Source: Calamus simplicifolius
Lineage: Eukaryota > Streptophyta > Magnoliopsida > Arecales > Arecaceae
NCBI GenBank assembly: GCA_900491605.1
Contig: UESW01004559.1
Location: forward strand, 288,129-352,128
DNA length: 64,000 bases
Direction of reading: 5' to 3'
Shown here: one piece after another, positions 55,772 to 64,000 of the stretch
How positions within the stretch are numbered: the stretch's first letter is position 1
Layout: each line of letters starts with the position of its first letter
Notes under the pieces: generated by a model
Told to the model about the DNA's origin: nothing
Database searches by the model: none
Seen by the model: only the letters and a program-made list of their open reading frames with translations
Program-made: the position numbers and the translations under genes

Positions 55772-57005
55772 TCAAAAGTTCTTCCTCACTATTCTTGTTA
55801 AATGATCTACAATATTTTTCATTCCATCACATTGAAGCTTAACATAGTCTTTAAGTCTCTCATCAACAAATGTGCAAGCTGTTGAGATTTTATCTTGAAG
55901 CTCGGCGTTGCACCTTGAATAAGTTTCACTATCTCCACAAATCTCTTTAAGTTCTTCAAAGATATTCTTCAAATCACCACTTAAAGATTCTGCAGAGGAG
56001 TTGAGAGTTGATTCAATTTTGCAATCCGATCATCAAGTGAATAAAGTGATTCTTTTATATTCATGAACTGACTGTCAAACTCATCCTTCTGAGCAGCAAA
56101 CAAACTTTTTAATTGCTCCATTTGAAGGTCTGAGAATCCAGCTGAAGAAGTGGATGGTTGATCATTAACATGTGCAGGTGCAGGAGCAGGAATGGGACTC
56201 CTAGGCTGTGAGAAGGAACCCTAACTGATGGTCCAGCCTCGCAAGGCTCAGAAACTCTCGGCACAGGGGCTCTCTCATCAAGGTGTCCTTTCCTATCCCA
56301 CTGTCCATTCACTTTAGCAAAACCCATCCGATGCAATGTTGCCAAACTATAGTAGTCGGTGTGCCTCAGGTTCTTAGATGGTTCATTCTCTTGAATTACA
56401 ACCCCTTGGCTCTTGAAAACCATAGTAAGCACCATGCCATACGGTAGGGATGATCTTCTCTTCCCTCCAGCTTCCGCCATATAAAATATCATCATAGCTG
56501 CAAGGTTGATTGGCTGTCCAGTCAAAACACTATCCATAACAACAATGTCTCGCTCCGAGACATACTCAAACCGACCGGTCTTCGGAAACAAGATCCTACT
56601 GCAAATGTTGTGTAATAATCTCAATTCCAAGGTAATTGATTAGCTCTATCTCCTCAAACTCTGTCACTTCCCTTCCTAACATCCTTGAAAGAGCCGCTGA
56701 CCTATCACTGTGCATGTCAGCTGCTAAACCGGTAATTGGGATGCTAAGGAGGTTTCCAAGCTTTTGAAAGGTAAGGTGAATCCTCTTATTTCTTACTGAG
56801 CTAACTAAACCGCCATCACCTCTAGCCAAATTAAAATAAAATTCTTTTACTAAGGCTGGATAAGTGGGAACATCAAGAGAGCAGAGCTTATCCCAGCCCA
56901 TTTCCTTTAATTGCCTACCGATTGAGAAACCCTCGGTTTCAAATAGGTCAAAATCAATCTTTCTCCCCATTGTGATAACCCTCCCGGCTAAGGTATCTAC
57001 CTGAG
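55772..57005 (-). pseudogene. Extra ORF in the envelope position of the copia element (plant transposon protein type)
   Basis: The frame is open from about 57080 but its first ATG is at 56970 (MGRKIDFDLFETEGFSIGRQ). VKEFYFNLARGDGG, RNKRIHLTFQKLGNLLSIPI and EVTEFEEIELINYLG follow. After a frame change at about 56600, the next frame gives LRLLHNICSRILFPKTGRFE, DIVVMDSVLTGQPINLAAMM and LPYGMVLTMVFKSQGVV. This matches the 'putative plant transposon protein' domain found in many plant retroelements (Transposase_32 as I recall it). A coiled-coil tail reads to about 55772 with stops. It is same-sense with pol, unlike the Tat extra genes. There is no evidence of a signal peptide or membrane anchor, so I would not call it an envelope protein. 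Confidence 0.65.
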
Positions 57006-57039
57006 TGGAAGAGGTGTTGGGGTTGTCTGAATCCGTGGA

Positions 57040-57445
57040 CGAATCACTGCTTGGAGTCGGCTCACGAGCGGGACGACGCGGACCATTTTCCCGTGGTCAC
57101 CGGCGCTCCAATCACTGATTCCCTCCTTTTGGGTGCCATTAGATCTTTGGAAAGTTTCGATTTGGATGGAATTAGAGGTGGGGAAGTTTTGGAAGAATTT
57201 TGGAGAGTTTGGTTAGGATTTGAGAAGTTATGAAATGATGAGGTGTCGACTCTGCCCTAATAAATCAATTTTGGAATCCCAGGTGTCGACTCCCGCAAAG
57301 TCGGGTGTCGACTCCAAATCGCTAACACAGTCAGCGCTCGAACTGGAGTCGGCTCCACTTATACGGGTGTCGGCTCCAAGGTCAGGGACCGAGAGCGACA
57401 CAGTCAGAGGTGTCGACTCCTCATTCTGAGGTGTCGACTCCAAAG
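57040..57445. repeat. Internal cluster of GTGTCGRCTCC motifs
   Basis: About ten copies of GGTGTCGACTCC or GGAGTCGGCTCC and variants lie between the RT gene and the extra ORF. They resemble those in the LTRs (54683-54990 and 63453-63670). Confidence 0.85.
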
Positions 57446-57637
57446 ACAGTTTCAGAAAAAAAATTGAGATTCAAATGACTGAAACTTGTCAAAAAGAGTT
57501 CAATAAAAATTTCAAAAAATCTTTGAAATATCAAGGATCAAATAGCTCAAATGACTAGATAATTTGTCCTTAAAATTGTGAGAGGATTTTCAAGAAATTT
57601 ATAGAAATCTAGATTCTCATTCCTTAGGGTTTCAAAA
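57446..57637. other. Copia spacer downstream of pol
   Basis: AT-rich, between the RNase H stop and the motif cluster; nothing recognised. Confidence 0.5.
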
Positions 57638-59207
57638 TCACTCTAAAGGGTCACATATTCCTAATTCACCTCTAAGATAACAAAATCTCTCTTCACTCAA
57701 GGGTTTTGTAAATATGTCAGCTAATTGTTCCTCTGTATTAACATATTCAAGACAGATTTCATTATTAGCTACATGTTCTCTTATGAAATGATATCTAATT
57801 TCAATGTGTTTTGTTCTTGAATGTTGAATTGGATTTTTAGTCAAATTTATTGCACTCGTGTTATCACATCTAATTGGTGTTTTATCAAGGGTTATGCCAT
57901 AATCTTCAAGTTGCCTCTTAATCCAAAGGATTTGAGCACAGCAACTTCCAGCTGCAACATACTCTGCTTCAGCAGTAGATAATGCAACCGAATTTTGCTT
58001 TTTGCTAAACCAAGAGATTAAGTTACATCCTAAGAACTGACATGCACCACTTGTGCTTTTTCTATCTAATTTACATCCAGCATAGTCAGAATCAGAATAT
58101 GCAATTAAATTTAAAGTTGAGTCTCTAGAGTACCATAAACCTACATTTTTAGTTCCACTTAAATATCTTAAAATTCTTTTTACAGCAATTAAGTGAGATT
58201 CTTTAGGTTCAGATTGAAATCTAGCACATAAACATACTGCAAACATAATATCTGGTCTACTAGCTGTTAAGTAAAGAAGAGATCCAATCATACCTCTATA
58301 ATGTTTTTGATCTACTTTCTTACCATCTTCATCTTTGTCCAATTTGCACGAAGGACTCATAGGAGTTCCAAGTGGCTTGATTGACTCCATTCCAAACTTC
58401 TTGAGCAGTTCTTTTGTGTATTTGGCTTGATTGATGAAAATTCCTTCTTTGCTTTGTTTGATTTGAAGTCCTAGGAAGAAGTTGAGTTCTCCCATCATAC
58501 TCATTTCAAACTCACCCTGCATCAACTTAGCAAATTCTTGACATAACAAGTTGTTAGTAGCACCGAATAATATCATCGACATATATTTGTACTACTAATA
58601 AATCTTTATCTTTTCTTTTCAAAAATAATGTTTTATCAACATTTCCTCTTACAAAATCATTTTCAATTAAAAATTTACTTAATCTTTCATACCAAGCTCT
58701 AGGTGCCTGTTTCAAACCATATAGTGCTTTGTGTAATTTAAAAACATGATTTGGAAATTCATGATCTTCAAAACCAGGTGGTTGTTCAACAAACACTTCC
58801 TCATTTATAAATCCATTTAAAAATGCACTTTTAACATCCATTTGAAATAAATTGATATGCATATGACATGCAAATGCAAGTAATAATCTAATTGCTTCAA
58901 GTCTAGCTACAGGTGCAAAAGTTTCATCAAAATCAATTCCTTCTTCTTGATTATATCCTTTTGCAACTAATCTAGCTTTGTTTCTAATTACTATGCCATT
59001 TTCGTCTAATTTATTTCTAAATACCCATTTTGATCCTATAACAGAATGATCTTTAGGTCTATCTACAAGAGTCCAAACATTATTCCTAGTAAATTGATTT
59101 AATTCTTCTTGCATAGCTAACATCCAATTATTATCTTTTTCTGCTTCTTCAATAGTTTTAGGTTCAATTTGAGATACAAATGCAAGATGATTATTGATGT
59201 TTCTCAT
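57638..59207 (-). pseudogene. Copia reverse transcriptase and RNase H
   Basis: The ORF 59207-58554 starts the RT domain (NNVWTLVDRPKDHSVIGSKW, ARLVAKGYNQEEGIDFDETF, FLNGFINEEVFVEQPPGFE, HKALYGLKQAPRAWYERL). It ends exactly at the active site YVDDI through a small deletion. The next frame, 58582-57638, resumes FGATN and runs to the end through FEMSMMGELNFFLGLQIKQS, AYSDSDYAGCKLDRKSTSGA, STAEAEYVAAGSC and LADIFTKPLSEERF. Only this one frameshift separates it from an intact RT-RNase H. Confidence 0.95.
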
Positions 59208-59296
59208 TGATGATCTAGTTCTTACTCCTTGAGATGGATCACCTATAATTAATTCTCTTGGATGACCATAGGCATATCTCCAATCTCTAGGTAGAT

Positions 59297-60763
59297 CTAT
59301 ATCATTATGATTTGCATCAACAACATCAACACTAGGAGAATCATTATCTTTAGCTTCTTGTTCATGATCGAAGATACATCTATATTCAATTTTTCAATAT
59401 CTCTTTCTAGAATGTTTGTATCTTCCTCATCATCAATCTTTTCAGAACTTGATGCTAAAGATTCATCAAAAATTACATGAATAGATTCTTCTACAATTAA
59501 GTTTCTCTTGTTAAATACTCTATAGGCTTTACTAGATGTTGAATATCCTAAGAAAATGCCTTCATCAGATTTTGCATCAAATTTTCCTAGATTATCTTTG
59601 CCATTATTATGAATGAAACACTTACAACCAAATGCATGAAAATAACTTATGTTTGGTTTTCTATTATTCCATAGTTCATAAGGTGTTTTCTTAATGATTG
59701 GCCTAATTAGAGCTCTATTAAGAATGTAGCATGCCGTGTTTATAGCTTCCGCCCAAAAGTATTTTGGTAGGTTGCTTTCACATAGCATGGTACGGGCCAT
59801 GTCTTCTAAGGTTCTATTTTTCCTTTCAACTACTCCATTTTGTTGCGGTGTTCTAGGTGCAGAAAAATTATGATGAATGCCATTTTCTATGCAAAAGTTT
59901 TCAAATAAATGATTTTCAAATTCAGTGCCATGATCACTTCTTAGAGACACTATGGTGTTGTTTTTCTCATTTGTGACCTTCTTGAAGAATTTCAGAAATA
60001 ATGGAAAGGTCTCATCCTTATGAGCTAAAAATAATACCCAAGTGTATCTAGAATAATCATCTACAATCACAAGACCATATTTCTTTCCTCCTAGACTTGT
60101 GGTTCTAGTAGGTCCAAAAAGATCCATGTGAAGTAGTTCAAGAGGCCTAGAAGTGGAAACAATATTTTTAGTTTTGAAAGAATTTCTAGTTTGTTTTCCA
60201 AATTGACATGCATCACAAATTTTATTATTTTCAAAATCTAGTTGTGGAAGTCCTTTTACTAAATCCATTCTAATTAATTTTGAAATAAGGTGTGTGCTTG
60301 CATGACCTAATCTACGATGCCACAACCAACCAATCTCATTCATATTAGCATTATTAGCAACTAAGCAATGATTACTAGTAGACAAATTGTCTAAATCAAT
60401 CAAGTATACATTGCCATTTCTATTTCCAATAAAAACAATGCTATTATCAATGGGATTAGAAACTGTGCATATAGAAGATTCAAATGATACTTTAAAACCT
60501 TTATCACATAATTGACTAATGCTAATTAAATTATGTTTCAAACCATTAACATATAAGACATTTTCAATATATGTGGAGGGAGTTATTTGAATGTTACCAA
60601 ACCCCAAGATTTGGCCTTTGCCATTATCACCAAATGTAACTACTCCTCCTCTTTTGCTTTCAAGGGTGATGAATTGATCCTTGTCACCCGTCATGTGCCT
60701 TGAGCAGCCGCTATCGAGATACCACTTTCGCTTTGATCTTTTGGCCGCAAGACACTCCTGCAA
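59297..60763 (-). CDS. Copia protease-integrase segment
   Basis: A 488-codon open frame starts with the protease block KRKWYLDSGCSRHMTGDKDQ (catalytic Asp present). The integrase zinc-binding part WLWHRRLGHAS and CDACQFGK follows. The catalytic core has LHMDLFGPTRT, LRSDHGTEFEN and TPQQNGVVERKNRT, giving the Asp-Asp-Glu triad. FHAFGCKCFIHNNGKDNLGK and EGIFLGYSTSSKAYRVFNKR end the GAG-pre-integrase/IN unit. The last 15 or so residues (KLKIMILLVLMLL) are out of frame, so a frameshift near 59340 separates it from RT (59207). This is part of one polyprotein, not a separate gene. Confidence 0.93.
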   Translation of the reverse strand: MQECLAAKRSKRKWYLDSGCSRHMTGDKDQFITLESKRGGVVTFGDNGKGQILGFGNIQITPSTYIENVLYVNGLKHNLISISQLCDKGFKVSFESSICTVSNPIDNSIVFIGNRNGNVYLIDLDNLSTSNHCLVANNANMNEIGWLWHRRLGHASTHLISKLIRMDLVKGLPQLDFENNKICDACQFGKQTRNSFKTKNIVSTSRPLELLHMDLFGPTRTTSLGGKKYGLVIVDDYSRYTWVLFLAHKDETFPLFLKFFKKVTNEKNNTIVSLRSDHGTEFENHLFENFCIENGIHHNFSAPRTPQQNGVVERKNRTLEDMARTMLCESNLPKYFWAEAINTACYILNRALIRPIIKKTPYELWNNRKPNISYFHAFGCKCFIHNNGKDNLGKFDAKSDEGIFLGYSTSSKAYRVFNKRNLIVEESIHVIFDESLASSSEKIDDEEDTNILERDIEKLNIDVSSIMNKKLKIMILLVLMLLMQIIMI

Positions 60764-60769
60764 AAATAA

Positions 60770-62416
60770 TTAAGTCTTATATTTAGGTACCCAAGCCTTC
60801 TTGGGTCCTTCATGGTTAGTAGCATAAAAGACTGTTCCTTTGGGAACCCATATCTTCTTTCCTTTATTATTTAACTTCTTGTCAATTTTCTTAAAATTGC
60901 ATTCAAAAACTTTGTGTCCCTTCTTGTTACAGTAATGACATGTAACATTATCATTGTTTTGTTCCTTTCTAAAAAAGTTTTTGACAAATTTTTGCTTTAA
61001 GTTAGGTCTATAACCTAAACCAGCCTTATCATATATAGCTCTTTGATTACTTAACAATAAATTAAGTTTTTCAGAACTATAAGTGAATTTATCAATAATT
61101 TTTATATTTATCAACTTCCTTCTTTAGTTTATCATTTTCATTGGAAATTGATTCTTTTTCTTTTGACAGATTTTCATTTTCAGATTTCAGCACTTTAGTT
61201 TCATTATTAAGATTTTCTTTTTCTTTAATGAAAGTTAAATTTTTTTTTTCAAAAACTTATATTTCTTTTTCAAAACTTTGAAATCACCAACAAGTTCATT
61301 AAAAGCATCAAACAATTCATCAAAAGCAAAGTCATCACAAGGATTTTCGGAACTTACCTCATGTCGTCGTTTGCCATAAAGCAAATGTTTGCAACTTCCT
61401 TTTGATCTTCCTCTGAAGAAGATTCATCACTATCACTCCAGGTTGCAACATAGGCTTTCTTCTTCTTCTTAAAAGTCTTTTTCAGTTGAGGACAATCATA
61501 TCTATAATGCCCCGGTTTCTTACATTCATAGCAAATCAAGGGCTCTTTCTCTTTGTCCTTGTCCTTATCTTTTTCTTTTTCTCCTTCCATCTTAGCTCCA
61601 AATTTCTTTTTGTGGAAGGGTTTCTTTCTCCTCATGAATTTTTGAATTTTCTTGCTAGAAGAGCTGTATCATCATCATCATCATCATTTTCACTACAGCT
61701 CTCCTCACTTTCAGCAGCCTTAAGAGCTATGGTCTTTTTCTTTTTCACATCCTCTTCTATGTGCTGCTTCATGGTCAATTCATGGGTCATTAGGGATCCT
61801 AGAAGCTCCTCTAAGGGTAAGGTATTGAGGTCCTTTGCTTCTTGGATTGCTGTCACCTTCGCTTCCCACGTTCTTGGAAGTGACCTGAGAATTTTACGAA
61901 CAAGTTCAGAGTTAGAATATGTTTTGCCTAAACTTTTCAAACCATTTACAATATCAGTAAATCTAGTGTACATGCATGCTATAGTTTCAGTTTGTTCCAT
62001 GCTAAATAATTCATATTTGTGCACTAGAATATTGATCTTAGATTCTTTAACTTGATTGGTACCCTCATGGGTAACCTCTAATCTATCCCAAATCTCCTTT
62101 GCGGAATTACATGTAGAGATTCTATTAAATTCATTAGCATCTAAAGAGCAATACAAGACATTCATGGCCTTAGCATTGAGCTGTGCCATTTTCCTATCAT
62201 TATCATTCCAATCCCTTTCGGGTTTAGGAACAATAGTGCCATCAACAATGTGTGTGGGTGTACTAGGTCCATTAGTTATAACACCCCACAATTCATAATC
62301 AGAAGCTTGAATGAATATCCTCATTCTTGCTTTCCAATATGAATAGTTGGAACCATTAAATAGGGAGGTCTATTCGTAGAATGACCTTCGGCAAATGATC
62401 CAACATGAGCTGCCAT
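60770..62416 (-). pseudogene. Copia gag (long, coiled coil, two CCHC knuckles)
   Basis: The minus-strand ATG at 62416 opens MAAHVGSFAEGHSTNRPPY. A single-base loss near 62364 shifts the frame, which resumes at RMRIFIQASDYELWGVI and runs through RDWNDNDRKMAQLNAKAMNV, LRSLPRTWEAKVTAIQEAKD and an acidic stretch to 61632. After another shift a first zinc knuckle follows (CYECKKPGHYRYDC, 61535-61490), then a Lys/Glu/Asn coiled coil. A second knuckle, CHYCNKKGHKVFEC, lies at about 60940-60900. The two knuckles separated by a coiled coil are as in Sirevirus gag. Three frameshifts (about 62364, 61635 and 61245) and a stop interrupt it. Confidence 0.9.
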
Positions 62417-62463
62417 TTGGATCTTTAGCTCTTGATCGTGTGATCAAAATCTAATGAGCACTT

Positions 62464-62475
62464 GCTCTGATACCA
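62464..62475 (-). promoter_or_regulatory. Copia primer-binding site (initiator-Met tRNA type)
   Basis: TGGTATCAGAGC on the minus strand, two bases inside the 5' LTR; identical to the TRIM site at 26095-26106. Confidence 0.93.
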
Positions 62476-62477
62476 AT

Positions 62478-63846
62478 TGTTGGCCCAGATGACAACCCAA
62501 GAGGGGGGGGTGAATTGGGTTCTTTAAAAAATTTAACCTCTTAAAAAATTGTTTGCTTAAGATGAATGAAAGTAAATGCAATGCAAATATAAAGCACAAT
62601 CAATGAGATAGAGATAGAGATAGAGACAATAGAAGCACGGCAAACACAAAGATTTTATAGTGGTTCGGTGTATCCAACACCTACGTCCACTCCCAAGATC
62701 CACTTGGGTCCACACTATAATCTCCTCGATTACAGCCGAGTTGTTTTACAAGCTCACAACCCAAACTTGTTGTTTTACCCGGGATCACAACGAACCCAGC
62801 CGGTTTTTCGGGCTCACCAGCACACAACCCTAAACTCAAGCTAATCTAGCTTGACCCGAGGTATACAACCTCCACTAGTTCAATCCCTTTGATTGAACTA
62901 GGCACAAACAAAAAGAATATAGTTTTTCAAAGATACACAGCTCCTCAATGAGCAAATATTCAAAATAAGTAAACAAGTTTAGAAAAGCCTGATTTGAAGT
63001 TGTTTGGCTTTGAGCTTTTCTTCTTTTCTTCTTTTCCTTTGGAATGATGAATCAAGCCTCAGCTTTAATCCCTCACAGTCGTTGCAGTTGAGAAGATTGG
63101 AAATGGAAGAAACGAGCTTTTTCTTCAATTTGGGAAATCCACCGATTTTTGATTTGGGCCTTGGATTCCTCTTTGAGCTTTTTGGAGTGGAAGGATTTGA
63201 GTTTGAAGGCTTTTCTCTTGGATTTCAGGCTCAGGGTTTCTCGGATTTTTGATTTGAAATATTTTCTTTTTTCCTCTCTCTTTTTTCAAACGGGTTTTTT
63301 CCCCTTTTTATAGATTTTCTTCAATCCATTTTTGGGATGAAACTAGCCGTTGGAGTGTACCTGGAAACAAAATATCCGTTAGAAATTAGGTAAAAAGGAA
63401 ATATTACCGTTAGAGCTGATCTGGCATTTTAAATTTTCGTCCCAGTCAGGTTGGAGTCGGCTCCAACTTTTCAGGTGTCGGCTCCAGATCGTTTTCGTTG
63501 AAAAAGAAGCGGCTTCTCCCCCATCGGAGTCGGCTCCAGACACTGTAAGTGTCGACTCCGAAACTCTAGGTGTCGGCTCCGAAACTCTAGGTGTCGGCTC
63601 CGGATCGTATCAAAAATCAGATTAAAATTGAATTGGCCATGGGGTCGGCTCCAGACTTTCTAGGTGTCGACTCCAAGCTCTGAAACTTTGAAATCTCTGA
63701 TTTGTATTTGATTCAAAATTCATTTCTTAATTCCTTTAAATTGATCAAATAAATTTAAGTCCTGAAACACTTATAAAATCCATTAGTAATCAAATAAATA
63801 TACTCAATTCCTTTATTAATCATCAAAATCAATAAATGGATCAACA
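62478..63846 (-). repeat. Copia 5' LTR
   Basis: 1,369 bp, about 100 bp shorter than its partner because part of the GTGTCGRCTCC cluster (63490-63530 against 54724-54870) is missing. A TATA box reads on the minus strand from 63312. Confidence 0.95.
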
Positions 63847-64000
63847 AATGGCATTATAGACATTTAATGAAAAATTGTCGGTTGGGGACCATGAACCGTT
63901 TACCTATAAATTAATAAGCTATTCACAACCATTCGAAAATTAAAGCCATTATTGAAATTGATTGAGTGATACTACTCACAAATTCATAAAACCAGTAAGC
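63847..64000 (-). other. CACTA interior beyond the copia insertion
   Basis: It starts with the second AATGG target copy. AT-rich, probably intronic or linker sequence of the TNP2-type gene; no domain block is readable before the window ends. Confidence 0.5.

Larger units (their letters stand above)
53696..63846 (-). mobile_element. Sirevirus-type Ty1/copia retrotransposon, 10,151 bp
   Basis: LTRs 53696-55166 and 62478-63846 begin TGTTGGCCCAG and end ATCAACA. AATGG flanks both sides (53691-53695 and 63847-63851). An initiator-Met primer site adjoins the right (5') LTR. The minus-strand order is gag, PR-IN, RT-RNase H (copia order), then an extra envelope-position ORF and a run of purine tracts before the 3' LTR. 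Long LTRs, a long coiled-coil gag with two CCHC knuckles, the extra ORF and multiple purine tracts are the Sirevirus pattern. The LTRs are nearly identical apart from indels, so insertion is recent. A few frameshifts interrupt gag and RT. Confidence 0.93.
50691..64000 (-). mobile_element. CACTA (En/Spm) DNA transposon, one end and 3' coding part; extends beyond window
   Basis: The terminus CACTATAAGGGGAAAA starts at 50691. The three bases before it, CAA, are a candidate target duplication. Subterminal repeats follow to about 51270, then a Transposase_24-type gene and the DUF4216 part of a TNP2-type transposase, both on the minus strand. A copia element (53696-63846) is inserted within it, and the CACTA sequence resumes at 63847. 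The other terminus is outside the window. Confidence 0.83.

Noticed and set aside
55772..57005. Calling the copia extra ORF an envelope gene
   Set aside because: No signal peptide, transmembrane segment or glycoprotein features are seen; the blocks match a plant transposon protein domain instead.

Overview
This is nuclear DNA of a flowering plant, most likely a non-grass monocot; a palm is my best guess, from the look of the two host genes and the long-LTR Ty3/gypsy Tat elements, but I could not test it. Host coding sequence covers only about 2 kb. The rest is intron, intergenic DNA and nested transposable elements, mostly with coding strands on the minus strand.

Layout. (1) 1-2.6 kb: last two coding exons and 3' end of a plus-strand POL5/MYBBP1A-type nucleolar protein gene. 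(2) 2.6-6.7 kb: spacer holding a 5'-truncated LINE (4648-6269) with a 23-bp target-site duplication. (3) 6667-20340: a complete 13.7-kb Ty3/gypsy Tat-lineage element ('Tat-1', minus strand) bounded by GAAAT. It has LTRs containing an 89-bp minisatellite, a decayed gag-pol with two RNase H domains, a 98-bp tandem array, and an extra plus-strand ORF antisense to gag-pol. (4) 20.3-28.6 kb: a foldback element, then exon 1 of a GT14 glucuronosyltransferase-like gene and a very long first intron containing a minus-strand TRIM retrotransposon (25750-26294). (5) A single N at 28605 marks an abrupt switch into a truncated second Tat element ('Tat-2', 28606-33003). (6) 34949-49478: a third Tat element ('Tat-3') from another subfamily, with a four-exon antisense gene, a 966-bp internal tandem duplication and a 43/63-64-bp array that shares motifs with its own LTRs. 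(7) 49.9-50.3 kb: another fragment of the same LINE family. (8) 50691 to the window end: one end of a CACTA (En/Spm) DNA transposon, with subterminal repeats, a Transposase_24-type gene and a TNP2-associated DUF4216 domain. The DUF4216 domain is split by a 10.15-kb Sirevirus-type Ty1/copia element (53696-63846, target duplication AATGG).

How the parts relate. The two host genes are independent. Each Tat element pairs a minus-strand gag-pol with its own satellite-like array; the two with intact 3' parts (Tat-1 and Tat-3) also carry an oppositely transcribed Transposase_28-like gene. All autonomous elements here carry frameshifts or stops and look inactive as read, although the copia element is close to intact. 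No tRNA, rRNA or CRISPR locus was seen. Boundaries of LTRs, target duplications and splice sites were read by eye; domain names rest on motif recognition, not on a database search.
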